Shown here: positions 37,805 to 48,052 of the stretch, piece after piece
How positions within the stretch are numbered: position 1 is the first letter of the stretch
How the letters are laid out: the number at the start of each line of letters is the position of its first letter
Assembly: GCA_036674765.1 (NCBI GenBank)
Contig: JARVKI010000003.1
Location: 682,001-746,000, forward strand
Direction of reading: 5' to 3'
Source: Seiridium cupressi
Taxonomy: Eukaryota; Ascomycota; Sordariomycetes; Amphisphaeriales; Sporocadaceae
DNA length: 64,000 nucleotides
Position numbers and translations under genes: made by a program
Notes under the pieces: model-generated
What the model saw: only the letters and a program-made list of their open reading frames with translations
Databases searched by the model: none
What the model was told of the DNA's origin: nothing

Positions 37805-40717
37805 CTAGTCTTGGTGTTCTTCCGGTAAGGCAGGCAATGGTTTGACGCTTGACGCTCCTGACGTTGGCATCCTCGTCACGCCTCGTGGTTGCCCGTCTTC
37901 GTTGGCGTGGTCATCCACGTCCGACACAGGCGTGGGCAATCTCGAGGTAATGTTGTTCCGAGTTGGTACAGTGGTTGTTTCGGTAGATGTGCTTGCCCTA
38001 ATGTTTTCATGATGCCCATTCGTCCTTGTCGAGAAATAATCGGGCCCTGGCAAAGACGGCATGTGCGGTGGTTCCGAATCGTACCCGGCGTCGAGACTAG
38101 CAGGTGTGGGGGGCTGGTAGAGTTCCAGGCCAGCAACTTCCGAGACGGACCGTGATGGCGACGGCCGTCGGTTTTCTGTGAGGGAGAGATGACGTTGCAC
38201 TTGGGGTCTAGGTTCCGGGCTTGGGCTCTGTGCCATGCGCGGACGAGGAGAAGTGGCACTTGTTTCACTGTCGCTCGCAAGACCTCTGCCTGGTGTCGTA
38301 CCATTGATGTCTTCATGAGATCCCAGTACTGGGCCTGGTCGAAGTTGGGTCGGAGCTCTGCCAACCCCCTTGGGTGTAGTAGGATACAATGGGCTCGCTA
38401 GCCGGCTAAACGAGCCCTGCAGCTGACTTGGGTAGTATAGTTCCAAGCCAGCATTTCCTATGCCACGGCCGAACACGACCAGCACGAGACACCCTAAGAG
38501 TAAGATGCTTTGTACGATAGCCATACGCTTCTGAAAAACCACCTCATCGGCCAGAAGCCCAACGCGCGTCGACAGTGCAACATTCTCGTGCTCGAATTTC
38601 TCACGTTGTGACTCAAGCGCAATGACGGTGCTCTGCCAAATTTGGTCGTACTGAGAGCGGAACTCGCGAAGTTCCGTCATGACGGTTTTGTTGAGCGAGT
38701 CGAGGAATAGATCGACCTTGGCTGCGTGGCGACGCTCGAGCTTGGCGAGTGCCTCTTGCAAGAATTTGGATTGAGATTCAATGTACTGCATCGAAAGGGT
38801 TGTGTTGGACTCGAGATTGTGTAAGCGCTTGGTCAATTGCTTGAAGAATGAGTCCTGGACGGTAGGCGAGGCCGATGCCGACGATGAAGTTACTGTTACT
38901 GTTTTGTTTCGTGATGTGGTCCCATTCGATACCTTCTGACTATGTGATTTGGATGATGGGGGCTTGAGGGAGGTCGAGGCCGCCGCCGGCTTACTTTTAG
39001 GCGTCTGCGGCGCGGTGGGTCTGGCGGATATGGTTGAGCTTGGTTTATCAAACGAGGTTTGGGCGCTCCCAGATGCTGATGACGGCGCAGGGGCTGCCAC
39101 ACTTTCCGAGGAGGTCATATCACGGGAACTTGGGGTGCTCGAGTGCTCCTTTGGAAGGTCTGACGTGACATGAGTCCCTGTTTCTGCCGCCGGCGTCTTG
39201 CCCGAGGCTTCCCTCGTGGATGAGGATGTAGCCTCACGGCTGTCTTCAGCAGTAGCCGCCGCCTTGGGCCGAGCTGGAGCAGCATTGCGCTCTTTTTCTT
39301 CTTCTGTCGGCAGAGTCTGTGACGGTTTAGCCGGCCCCTCGTCTAATGCGCATGTCGAACTTGGCTGGAAGTGGTCCTGAAAATAAAAGGGGTCCCAAAA
39401 AGGTTTCACATTGCTCTGGTGCAGGTCGAATGTCTTGTTTTCGGGCCGGACCACCTCTTCGACCTGGGTTTCCTCCACCACGACCTCGATAGGCTCGGAG
39501 CGATCGGTAGGCTCCTCTGAAGACTTTGCGGATTTTGCTATCTCTTCATCCCCATCAAGCTCGCTTTCAGCATCGTTGGGGTCAGCTTCCTTCCAGGAAT
39601 CGAGCATGCGAGTTCCGTGGACGCGCAGAAGAGACAATGGGCAGTAGAACTCCTTGCCGTAGTGACTTAAAATCTCGATGCGGAGGTATCGAGCCCAGAT
39701 CTGGGGATGCTCAATCAGGAACGGCTGGACGTCTCTCGAGTTCCTCGCCGTGTGTTCGCCGAGCACCTTCCACTTCTCCAGCTTCACGGGATATCGGTCA
39801 CTGACGCTGACACGAAATTGGCGGACCATGCTAGAAAAGAATTCGAAGTTGGCTAATACCACAGTATCTACCAGAATATCGTCGCTCAGTTCTACAATGA
39901 AGAACTTATTCTCGGTTCCGCACTCCATCAGCATGTAGGCGTCCTTGTTCTCCACGAGAATAGCCTTGGGGTTCTGGGCTTTGGGACTCGTCTTGAGGAC
40001 AGTAGCACCTGCATCGAAGGACGCGTACGAAAATCTCTCTTTGCATGTCTTGCCAGCGTCCTTGCTGCGATGCACGTGTCCCAAGCCCTCGTCGTAGGAA
40101 ACTTTCTCGACCGCTGAGTCTTCCTTTCCCTTTGCCTTTTCTTTCTGGGCGGGCTTGCCAGCCGATGTAATCTCGGAGATCTTGTTCGAATATGCATCGA
40201 AGTCCAAGGCAATCTCTCCTTCTTCGCCGATTGAGCCATAATCCTCGCCCGGGGCGTCGCCGCGGCCATCGTGGGGTTTGCGCGGGCGGTTCTCGAGATT
40301 CTCCTGGCCCGACTTCTGAAGCATCATCTCCTTCCACTCCTCAAAGGACATGAATGCGCCCGTGCTCAGGTCGTTTCCGTCGCCGTCAAGCTCATGCTCA
40401 TCGGCGGCCGGACCTGGGTGACTGCTGCTTGCGGGTTCCGCAGCACTTGAAGCGATCGGTGAGCCGACGGCGGTGGGATCTGAGGCGGTGGCAGCTGCCG
40501 GGGTTGGCGATGAGGTAAGGCATTGTTGCGGCAGAGTATGGGTTATGTAGTTTACGGTTCTTGATTCGCAGGTTGGCTGCGTCGCGGGCGTCGTCGGCTT
40601 TGGCTTGGTGGCATCGCTGACCGCCGTCGGGGGACTCGAGTCGGCGGCAGCTTGGCCTCGACCGCTACTCAGGGCGATGAGCAAAGCGGCCAGCCGTAGG
40701 TTCCTCAGGAACAACAT
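37805..40717 (-). CDS. SLP1: SUN-domain ER protein SLP1
   Basis: A single exon on the minus strand encodes 970 residues. The frame is open for 74 more codons upstream, but the ATG at 40717 begins a clear signal peptide (MLFLRNLRLAALLIALSSG), so I start there. A Ser/Thr/Pro-rich luminal region leads to a SUN (Sad1/UNC-like) domain at about 245-375, with ILVENKDAYMLMECG, KFFIVELSDDILVDTVVLAN and WARYLRIEILSHYGKEFYCPL. After a disordered stretch comes a coiled coil (about 630-730) and one membrane segment, AIVQSILLLGCLVLVVFG. The Ser/Pro-rich tail follows. Slp1 with Emp65 guards folding proteins in the yeast ER; the animal relatives are SUCO/osteopotentia. This domain order separates it from nuclear-envelope SUN proteins. 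Confidence 0.9.
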   Translation of the reverse strand: MLFLRNLRLAALLIALSSGRGQAAADSSPPTAVSDATKPKPTTPATQPTCESRTVNYITHTLPQQCLTSSPTPAAATASDPTAVGSPIASSAAEPASSSHPGPAADEHELDGDGNDLSTGAFMSFEEWKEMMLQKSGQENLENRPRKPHDGRGDAPGEDYGSIGEEGEIALDFDAYSNKISEITSAGKPAQKEKAKGKEDSAVEKVSYDEGLGHVHRSKDAGKTCKERFSYASFDAGATVLKTSPKAQNPKAILVENKDAYMLMECGTENKFFIVELSDDILVDTVVLANFEFFSSMVRQFRVSVSDRYPVKLEKWKVLGEHTARNSRDVQPFLIEHPQIWARYLRIEILSHYGKEFYCPLSLLRVHGTRMLDSWKEADPNDAESELDGDEEIAKSAKSSEEPTDRSEPIEVVVEETQVEEVVRPENKTFDLHQSNVKPFWDPFYFQDHFQPSSTCALDEGPAKPSQTLPTEEEKERNAAPARPKAAATAEDSREATSSSTREASGKTPAAETGTHVTSDLPKEHSSTPSSRDMTSSESVAAPAPSSASGSAQTSFDKPSSTISARPTAPQTPKSKPAAASTSLKPPSSKSHSQKVSNGTTSRNKTVTVTSSSASASPTVQDSFFKQLTKRLHNLESNTTLSMQYIESQSKFLQEALAKLERRHAAKVDLFLDSLNKTVMTELREFRSQYDQIWQSTVIALESQREKFEHENVALSTRVGLLADEVVFQKRMAIVQSILLLGCLVLVVFGRGIGNAGLELYYPSQLQGSFSRLASPLYPTTPKGVGRAPTQLRPGPVLGSHEDINGTTPGRGLASDSETSATSPRPRMAQSPSPEPRPQVQRHLSLTENRRPSPSRSVSEVAGLELYQPPTPASLDAGYDSEPPHMPSLPGPDYFSTRTNGHHENIRASTSTETTTVPTRNNITSRLPTPVSDVDDHANEDGQPRGVTRMPTSGASSVKPLPALPEEHQD

Positions 40718-41970
40718 CTTGGCCGTCGCAGCCTGGGGGTTGCCATGTATTTGGCCGGAAAAGAAATCGTGGTGGAAAGTGCAGACATGAGCTATCGACA
40801 AGCCACCCTGTCTCAATTGTGCCTTGCTTAGTTCTTGTGCCTCCTGACGTAAAAGCTCTCGGTAGTGTCGCAGCAGCTGCCAGCTTCGGGGGGCGCTATT
40901 TTGGGGCGGATCCTCCCCTACTGGCCGCTTCCAGCCCACCCCAGCCCCTGGTCAGATGCCACAATGTACATTGTCCTTGTATTTAGTTAAGCACTAAGTA
41001 CCTGACGTTGGAAGTAATATCGTCTTCTGATCGCAAAGCGGCCATCGACCACACAGTTGCTCATTCTCCCTCCAATATACTAGACTCTATCTACCAGGGA
41101 GCGTGGCGACTTTGGGTACTGTCAGGCACAAACCACTGATATGCCATGTTATACAGCAGTGGGAACCCCCAAATTCGAAGGGTTGGAGTGATGCACCGTC
41201 GTGCCAACCTTGACTCCATTGAGAACTGGCGGGGTCTCCACCTGCAGGAACTCGGATCTTCAGGTGTTCAGTTGGTTGACGGGATGGCGCCGTACTAAAT
41301 TATGTACAATGCGTGTGAGGTAGATGCACATTATTCTCCGAAACATCTTACACTTGTATCCTTGTCTGACCGAAGTCGTTTGGTTTACTTCAATCTCATT
41401 CAAAGGATGATTATTGTCGCTTTCGTGCCTCCTTTTAAACCTACCTTACTTAGCACGTCTCAAAGCAGCGAGCAAGGCTCTGTTGTGCTAAGTAGACTGA
41501 CGATTAGTCGCGGATATTAAGCCAGCTGTCGGACCAACTTGAGGCCAAAGAACACGGTGTGTAGTTGGATTAAATATGTGTGTATATATATATATGGCGT
41601 TGAGATGTGTACGTTTCTTCCACCGTCTGTCGGCCGCTCAAGCCAGTGTCCACTATCATCGCCCGTGTAGCATGTCCATGTCGCATAAACCAGTAAATGA
41701 CGGCCGAGTTCCTGCCCCTTACCAGCATGATATTCTAGTCTTTCATGTCAGATCCATTCTCGGGCCACCATCATCTCACATACCCCTGACCACTCTCCAA
41801 TTGGACACTGTTACTTTCTAGTATTATTGCCATATATGAGCTAACTCGTCAGAACGTGCCCATTATAGGGCCTTGGCCTCTGGTCGTATGCCCCTTGTGG
41901 CCAAGTATAATGAACAGCAGTTTGAAGCACTGATACAATCCCGCGAAAACGGAGAGCTTTAGATTAGATC
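40718..41970. other. SLP1 promoter and CT subunit 3' region
   Basis: Upstream of SLP1 and downstream of the carboxyltransferase gene, both on the minus strand. It contains a short (TA)n microsatellite at about 41580-41594 and no recognisable gene. Confidence 0.5.
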
Positions 41971-43956
41971 CTACGAGAACTTAGGACTGATCTTTCCAGT
42001 ATCTCTATCCCTCAACCTAATAGGTAGTAACTCCTCATAGATATGGCTGATCCATTCACATAACAGGGGCCGGGTGTTGGCCGGGTCAATGATCTCCTCA
42101 ATCCCAAAGGCATTGGCAGTCCGTACTGGGTTCATCAGGCGCCTGTAGTCGCTCTCGAGGTCGTCATAAAATGCCTTCATCTGCTTCTTTCCCTCCTCGT
42201 GGCCGCCTTGGCGGGATCCCGACTGGTAAGCACGCTTCAGTTCTGCGCTGTGGCCGACTTCTATGCCCCCTTCCAAGGGCAGAGAGCCCCAATCACCGCT
42301 AGGCCATGCGACTCTCAACCGCGGATCGCGGCAGTCCATCATTGCTGCGCCGGCCACTCCGTATACCTTTCGAAGAACCACGTTGAATATAGGCATCGTC
42401 GTACTGTAATAGGCGCTAACGAGGGAGACACCATGCCTCATCGTCGCCGTTCTTTCTGCCACTGTGCCTATAGCGTATCCGGGAATGTCCACGAACTGCA
42501 CGATGGGTATGTTGAAAACGTCGCAGAATTTGAGGTGTTTCGTTATCTTTTGAGAACCCGCCGCATCCAAAGCACCCGCATTCACTTCGCAATTATTGAC
42601 AATGATACCGACTGGGCGTCCCCCTAGCCGTGCCAGTCCGACGATCGCCGTGGTGCCCCATAGGGCCCCTATTTCGAAGAATGATGACTTGTCCACGATT
42701 GTGTTGACAATCGTGCGAGGGCTATACATCCTCTCCCTTCGCCTAGGGATGGCAGTACGAAGCGACTCATCCGTCCTCGAGCTTGGGTCGTCGGACTTGA
42801 GAGCTGGCGGAAGTGATGCACCGCTGTTGGGTAAATATGATAGGACTGTTCTCAGTTGCCTGAACGCGTCCTGCTCGTTCGAGGCATAATTGTCTATCGT
42901 TCCATTGCGCACGTGCATGTCTGGACCTCCTAGATCTTGTAAGGTAAGACCTTCCTCGAACGTTGCCCCTGCCACGACTTTTGGTCCGGCATTGAAGAGG
43001 GAGCCGATATCACCGGCCATGACGGAGAAGTGGCACGACACCACGCGAGCTGCTCCTAATCCAATCGCGGGCCCCAGAACAGCCCCCAGGTTTGGTATGC
43101 CTGCATTGAGCTGTGCAACAACCACATCGAACGAATTCAGGGGAGGGACATAGGAATAACCCATTGTCCTGATGCTGGTGACTGATCCACCGCCTGATGA
43201 CCCATCAACCAACTTGACCATGGGTAGATGCAGATGGAGGCAGAGCTTCTCCATGTACATCTAAAGCAAGTCAGCACCGGCCTTGACAATGTGCAATAAC
43301 TTCTCACTCACCGTCTTTTCCCAGAGAGCCCCATCAGCATGGCCGGCCCTTAGAGAATAATCATCAGCGGTAAAACAGACCTTTCTGGCACCCAACAGCG
43401 CCACCCCCTGCACATTATTGCTGGGCACGAAGGACTCGGGTTCTTCTTGCCTCTCTCCTCTCTGATTCACTCCCATCTCACCATCACCATTGTTGTCAGA
43501 GGCCGACTTCACACGCCACGCTACAGTCCCACTCACGCTCCCGATTTCCCTAACGCTACCCCGATCAAACATTTGTTCCACCCGCTCTCGCACCCAGAGC
43601 TTGCCAGCCTGCTTCTGGCGCGCGTAGCCCGACCGTGAGGGGTCGGGCGTTGCGGCCATGGTACGTAGTGTGCTGATCTGGGAAAGAACATCGCTGTAGT
43701 CTGCCGGCGGGCCGCTGTCTGCAGACCTTTTGCGACGCCGCCTTAGACTATTGGCCTTCTGAGGGGGCGCGACATTATCATCTTTACTCGCAGTTGGCCC
43801 AGAGGCAGTAATGTGGGACGAGATCTGATCTATACGATCCTTCACGCTTGTTTTTCGCGCTTGTTCGGTCTCGTTGTCGTCATCTGCCATTATGATTTCG
43901 ACTTGTATTCCCTCCAAAAACTGTGAAAGAGATGCCTCACTAGGGCCACTCAGCAT
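41971..43956 (-). CDS. Acyl-CoA carboxylase carboxyltransferase (beta) subunit
   Basis: Minus strand, exons 43956-43312 and 43260-41971 with a 51-nt intron; 644 residues from the first ATG. A later ATG at 43890 (MADDDNE) is also possible. The first 120 residues are charged and Ser-rich, longer than usual. Then come the N-domain of biotin-dependent carboxyltransferases (DDYSLRAGHADGALWEKT, KLVDGSSGGGSV, GPAIGLGAARVVSCHFSV) and the C-domain (FFEIGALWGTTAIVGLARLG, RPVGIIVNNCEVN, IVQFVDIPGYAIGTVAERT). Such subunits move the carboxyl group from carboxybiotin to an acyl-CoA. In the C-domain the usual YGGAY and AVMG motifs of propionyl/methylcrotonyl-CoA carboxylases are replaced by YGVAGAAMMDCRDPRLR and WGSLPLEGGIEVGHSAEL. 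The substrate cannot be read from sequence. Its partner is the adjoining divergent biotin carboxylase gene. Confidence 0.87.
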
Positions 43957-44215
43957 CTGCTGCACCAAGAGAAGATAATGCCTACGCCGTTAGCCAGGTG
44001 GCCGGCCATGCTTGCGGGGCCCCGCAGGATCTAGTGGAGCTGGGCAGAGATACCGAGGTCCACTTCGCAGCACTATAATCCCGGCGAACTGGTCGATCTG
44101 TCACAGCGCTCATCACGAGGTGCAATCACTCTGGGTCAGCGCTGGGCGTATCTAAGCATGCTGATTTCTTTGACAGAGAGCACTGGTTTTTGCGATTAGC
44201 TAGACGGCCACCACC
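43957..44215. promoter_or_regulatory. Shared divergent promoter of the carboxylase pair
   Basis: Only 259 bp separate the two start codons, so both carboxylase subunits are probably co-regulated from here. A perfect 14-bp palindrome, TGCGGGGCCCCGCA, lies at 44013-44026 and contains CGG-N4-CCG, the layout of binding sites for Zn2Cys6 regulators. Confidence 0.55.
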
Positions 44216-46398
44216 ATGTCGACCCTCGGCCGGCCACCTCCCCGCAGAATCACTCGTCTCTTGATCGCCAATCGAGGAGAGATAGCAACGCGGATAGTAG
44301 CTGCTGCCCGCGAACTAGGCATCTATACCGTCACTATATACAGCTCCTCGGACGATAGCCACACCTTCAACTCTAGCCACAAGGTTCAGTTATCATCGCC
44401 GGCCTCGTACTCAGATGTCTCAGAACTCATCCGTATTGCCAAAGAGCAAAACGTAGATGCAGTTCACCCGGGATATGGATTTCTGAGCGAAAATGCCGAG
44501 TTTTCCAGGCGCCTGTGGGAGGATGGTGGCGTGCAAGTTGTTGGCCCTGGATGGGACATACTAGAGAGGACGGGCGATAAATTAGCTGCCAAGGCGCTGG
44601 CGAAAGAGGTCGATGTCCCAGTGCTAGAGGCCACAGAGAATCCTGTAGGTCTGGAGGATGCGAAAGCGTTCATGGATATTGTGGGCGGCAGGCCGGTGAT
44701 GCTGAAGGCTGTTGACGGAGGTGGCGGAAGAGGTATTCGTCTGTAAGTCACTTTCGGTGTGATATCCTCCCCCTTTATGGCCCCGTCTTATGAGTAAGAA
44801 CTTCCTGATCAGGTGTTTTCTCTCTTGATACACGAGTTTTTACTTCCAACAAATCGCCCAGTATATTAGAGGAAGGATTTGCTAACTCCACGTGTTGTAG
44901 TGTGCGGAATCCGCACGAGCTACCACGGCTTGCAAGGCTTGCGATGGCGGAATCGCCATCAAAACAAGTTTTCGTCGAGACTGCCGCTGTAAATGGATTT
45001 AGACATATTGAGGTTCAAATCATGGGCGACGGCACTGGGGCAGTGTGCCATCTGTGGGAGCGCGAATGCAGTATACAACGTCGTTACCAGAAAATTATTG
45101 AAATTGCCCCAAGCACTGTTTCAGACAGAAGACTCATCAGCAGCATTATTGGTGCAGCATTGCGAATGGCACAGAGGATACGTTATTTCTCATTGGGAAC
45201 ATTCGAGTTTCTGGCGAATCCAAAAACAGAGGAATTCTTCTTCCTCGAAATCAATCCGAGACTCCAAGTTGAGCACACTATCACCGAGGCAATCACCGGC
45301 GTGGATATCGTACAGGCTCAGCTCCGCATCGCCCAAGGGGAATTTATACATGACTTAGAAATAGGCAGTCTGGACCGACTTCCAATGGCAGATGCGCTGC
45401 CGCCCAGAAAATATGCTATTCAAATGCGACTCACAGCTGAAAACGTCGATTCGGGCTGGTCGCTCAGCGTTGGAAAGATAGCTGGGTTTCATTTTCCCAC
45501 GGGAAATGGCGTCAGAGTCGACACGTCACTCGTGGGTGGACGCCCTGCAGTGGTGACAAGCGACTTCGATTCCCTCATTGCCAAGATCATCGTGTCAGCT
45601 GGATCTTGGGATGCAGTGGTGAGAAAGGCACGTCGTGCTCTCGAAGACACACACGTCTCTGGAGTAAAGACCAATATCGACGTGTTACGCGCGATTGTTG
45701 CAAATCCGGTGTTCGAGGCGGGTGGCTGTGATACAGAGTGGCTGGAGGCGGAGATGCCGGCACTGTTGGAAAGCCGTCGCCAATTGGCTCCATCGGTCGA
45801 CAGTTCTGGCTTTCTGAACAACACAGATCCGGCTTCAAGCGGCAGTGGAGGACAGCTTGGTGGGATTTCATCTTCCACCGTTCTCTTCCGCAAAGGTGAT
45901 GCGTGGCAGATAGATCTTGTGCCTCAGTCATCTTCCTCTGAAGCCGACGGATCTTCTACCACAACTCGGCATCTGAAACTTGATCGAGTCCTCCGTAATG
46001 AGTTCCCTTCTCTGTTATCTGCCGAGATCTCGTACAGCTCTCCAGACCACCCCGATCCCGAACACTATAAGCTGTCTCTCACTAGCACCCAAGCCTCGTC
46101 CTCTTCGGTTCTTGCCGGCACGAGACATCGCAAAGGAAGCCCCTCGGACCCCCGACACGTGATTGTACCATTTCCCGGGCGGCTAATCGAAGTATTGGTA
46201 GACGAAGGACAGGAAGTACGCCAAGGCGATGTAGTCGCTGTGGTTCAGCAGATGAAGATGGAGCTTGATATAAGGAGTCCCGCAAATGGTAGAATAGTCT
46301 GGCTCACAGAGGCAGAGGACGGGGACGACGTTGCCGAGGGCATGCTCGTTGCCGAGCTAGAGCTCAGTACTGGGAAGGGGGAGCGGCCAAAGCTGTAG
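44216..46398 (+). CDS. Biotin carboxylase/BCCP (alpha) subunit of acyl-CoA carboxylase
   Basis: Two exons, 44216-44742 and 44901-46398, encode 674 residues; the intron is 158 nt and joins GGGGRGIRL to VRNPHEL. The biotin carboxylase N-domain starts almost at once (RLLIANRGEIATRI) and has VHPGYGFLSENAEFSRRL. The ATP-grasp domain has the Gly-rich loop DGGGGRGI and the catalytic stretch FLEINPRLQVEHTITE. A linker (BT-like) region leads to a C-terminal biotinyl domain, with the lysine to be biotinylated at about residue 628 in QQMKMELDI. The enzyme carboxylates its own biotin with ATP and bicarbonate, then hands it to the carboxyltransferase encoded next door. There is no obvious mitochondrial presequence, and the last residues are PKL, a weak peroxisomal-signal-like tail. 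Length fits MCC/PCC-type alpha subunits. Confidence 0.9.
44743..44900 (+). other. 158-nt intron, similar to the intron at 49354-49511
   Basis: GTAAGT donor, GCTAAC branch site, TTGTAG acceptor. It shares blocks with the CoA-transferase intron: CCCTTTAT (44771-44778), CCCGTCT and ACTTCCT (44800-44806), in the same order and at nearly the same spacing. Over its last 30 nt it matches the other intron at about 20 positions without gaps. Confidence 0.7.
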
Positions 46399-46747
46399 GC
46401 TACTCTCCTTCCAAGGCCGTACCCGTCAGCCTCAAGCTTATGATGTATCAAATCATCCGAGAAGTTAGAAACTCTATAGATGAAGGGGCTGCACGGTATC
46501 GACGATATCACTGAATTCTTTGTGGGTATAGATTTGGCCAGTGGCTTTTGTAGCTGTATAATGCCCAGGACTAGCAATACTTTTCCGGCCCAATCTTTGG
46601 CGCCGGTTGTGAAAATCACATACTATACATAAGGAGGGGTCCAGAATGCTCTTTGTCATACAATTTCTTTGATCATTCGCCTATTTCTCAAGCTATAGGC
46701 ACCCGAGCAACCGATGTGCGGCCTGAAGTATGATGTGAACCCTTCAT
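46399..46747. other. Convergent spacer (biotin carboxylase / acyl-CoA dehydrogenase)
   Basis: Tail-to-tail spacer of 349 bp with the two 3' UTRs; no gene seen. Confidence 0.6.
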
Positions 46748-48052
46748 CTAATAGCTTCTTGGCAGTCGCAAAACCTTCTCACTAATGAAGTTCATAATCA
46801 TCTCCCGACTGACGGGGGCGATTCGAGGCACGAGACACTCCCTCAGATACCTCTCGACATCATATTCCATCGCGTAACCCATCCCGCCGTGGGTCATCAC
46901 AGCTCTCTCGCATGCAGTAAATGCTGCCTCTGCCGCCAGGTATTTGGCACTGTTTGCCGCTACTCCTACCGCGTCCTGCCTTACGGATTTGTCTGTCTTG
47001 CTGTTGTCATAGAGCCGCGCCGCGTGATACGTTGCTAACTTTGCAGCTTCGAGCTTTATATATGCATCAGCAAGCGGGTGCGCAATGCCCTGGTTCATGC
47101 CGATTGGCCTTTGGAACACGACTCGCTCGCGGGCATAATCGGCCGCTTTTGTCAAGGCAGCATAGCCCAAACCAAGCGCCTCGCCCGCGAGAAGGCATCG
47201 CTCTGCGTTCATCCCGTGGAGGATGATCTTAAATCCTTGGTTCTCGGATCCGATCAGGGTTTCCGGGCCGATTTCATAGTTGTCGAAGAAGACTTCATTA
47301 GCATCCACCGCGCGGCCGCCCATCTTCTTGATCCTGCGCATGTCTAAACCGGGTGAGTCCTTGTCGATATCGATGCAAAACATGGACAATCCCTCGCTCG
47401 GCTTTTTGACCTCCTCCAGCGGGGTCGTCCGCGCGAGCAGAATCATCTTCTTCGCGACCTGTGCACACGTGATCCAGATCTTTTGCCCTGTGATGCTATA
47501 CCCACCATTGTCGAGTCTCCTGGCTGTGGTTTTCAGCCGCAGCGTATCGAGGCCCGTGTTCGGCTCCGTGACGCCAAAGCACGTCCTCCACTTGCCCGAG
47601 ATTATATTAGGAATCGTGCTCTCCAGCTGCTCCTTGTTGCCAAACCTGGCCAGCGGTTGTGTAGCATATACGTTGGCATGTATGCTCTGCGCGCCCGCCA
47701 TGCCGGCACCGGACTCGGTGATCGTTTGCATCATCATGGTGGCCTCTGATATCCCCAGCCCTGACCCACCATGCTCCTCTGGCAGAGCGATGCCCAGCCA
47801 TCCGTCCTTGGCCAGCGCGGCATGGAATTCCTTGGGATCCTGTTCTAATTGGTCTTTTTCTTGCCAGTAGGTATTGGGGAATTGGGCGCAGACGGCTGAC
47901 ACGGCTTCGCGGACTGTCAATTGGTTCTCAGTGAAGCCGGTGGTTTCCATCAGGCGCCGCCGGGCAGTCGTTGAAAAGCCATGTTTGGAATTCACTTTGA
48001 ACCCGAGTGAGGTTCGGGTAGCAGAGCCGCACCTCACGAATCGGCATGCCAT
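46748..48052 (-). CDS. Acyl-CoA dehydrogenase
   Basis: A single exon on the minus strand encodes 434 residues. The N-terminus is rich in Arg, Ser and Thr with few acidic residues (MACRFVRCGS, FSTTARRRL), like a mitochondrial presequence. The fold follows the acyl-CoA dehydrogenase order: GIALPEEHGGSGLGISE, the FAD-binding TCFGVTEPNTGLDT and ITGQKIWIT, and the C-terminal helical domain with FQRPIGMNQGIAHPLAD and MTHGGMGYAMEYDVERYLRE. At the usual medium-chain catalytic site the sequence reads RIAPVS, with no Glu, while MNAERCLLAG puts a Glu at residue 284, aligned with the catalytic Glu of isovaleryl-CoA dehydrogenase. This suggests a branched or otherwise unusual acyl-CoA substrate; that is inference. 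It shares a divergent promoter with the CoA-transferase gene. Confidence 0.9.
   Translation of the reverse strand: MACRFVRCGSATRTSLGFKVNSKHGFSTTARRRLMETTGFTENQLTVREAVSAVCAQFPNTYWQEKDQLEQDPKEFHAALAKDGWLGIALPEEHGGSGLGISEATMMMQTITESGAGMAGAQSIHANVYATQPLARFGNKEQLESTIPNIISGKWRTCFGVTEPNTGLDTLRLKTTARRLDNGGYSITGQKIWITCAQVAKKMILLARTTPLEEVKKPSEGLSMFCIDIDKDSPGLDMRRIKKMGGRAVDANEVFFDNYEIGPETLIGSENQGFKIILHGMNAERCLLAGEALGLGYAALTKAADYARERVVFQRPIGMNQGIAHPLADAYIKLEAAKLATYHAARLYDNSKTDKSVRQDAVGVAANSAKYLAAEAAFTACERAVMTHGGMGYAMEYDVERYLRECLVPRIAPVSREMIMNFISEKVLRLPRSY

Noticed and set aside
40718..40939. Upstream in-frame extension of SLP1 by 74 codons
   Set aside because: The extension has no signal character, and the ATG at 40717 begins a textbook signal peptide, so the extension is most likely leader.
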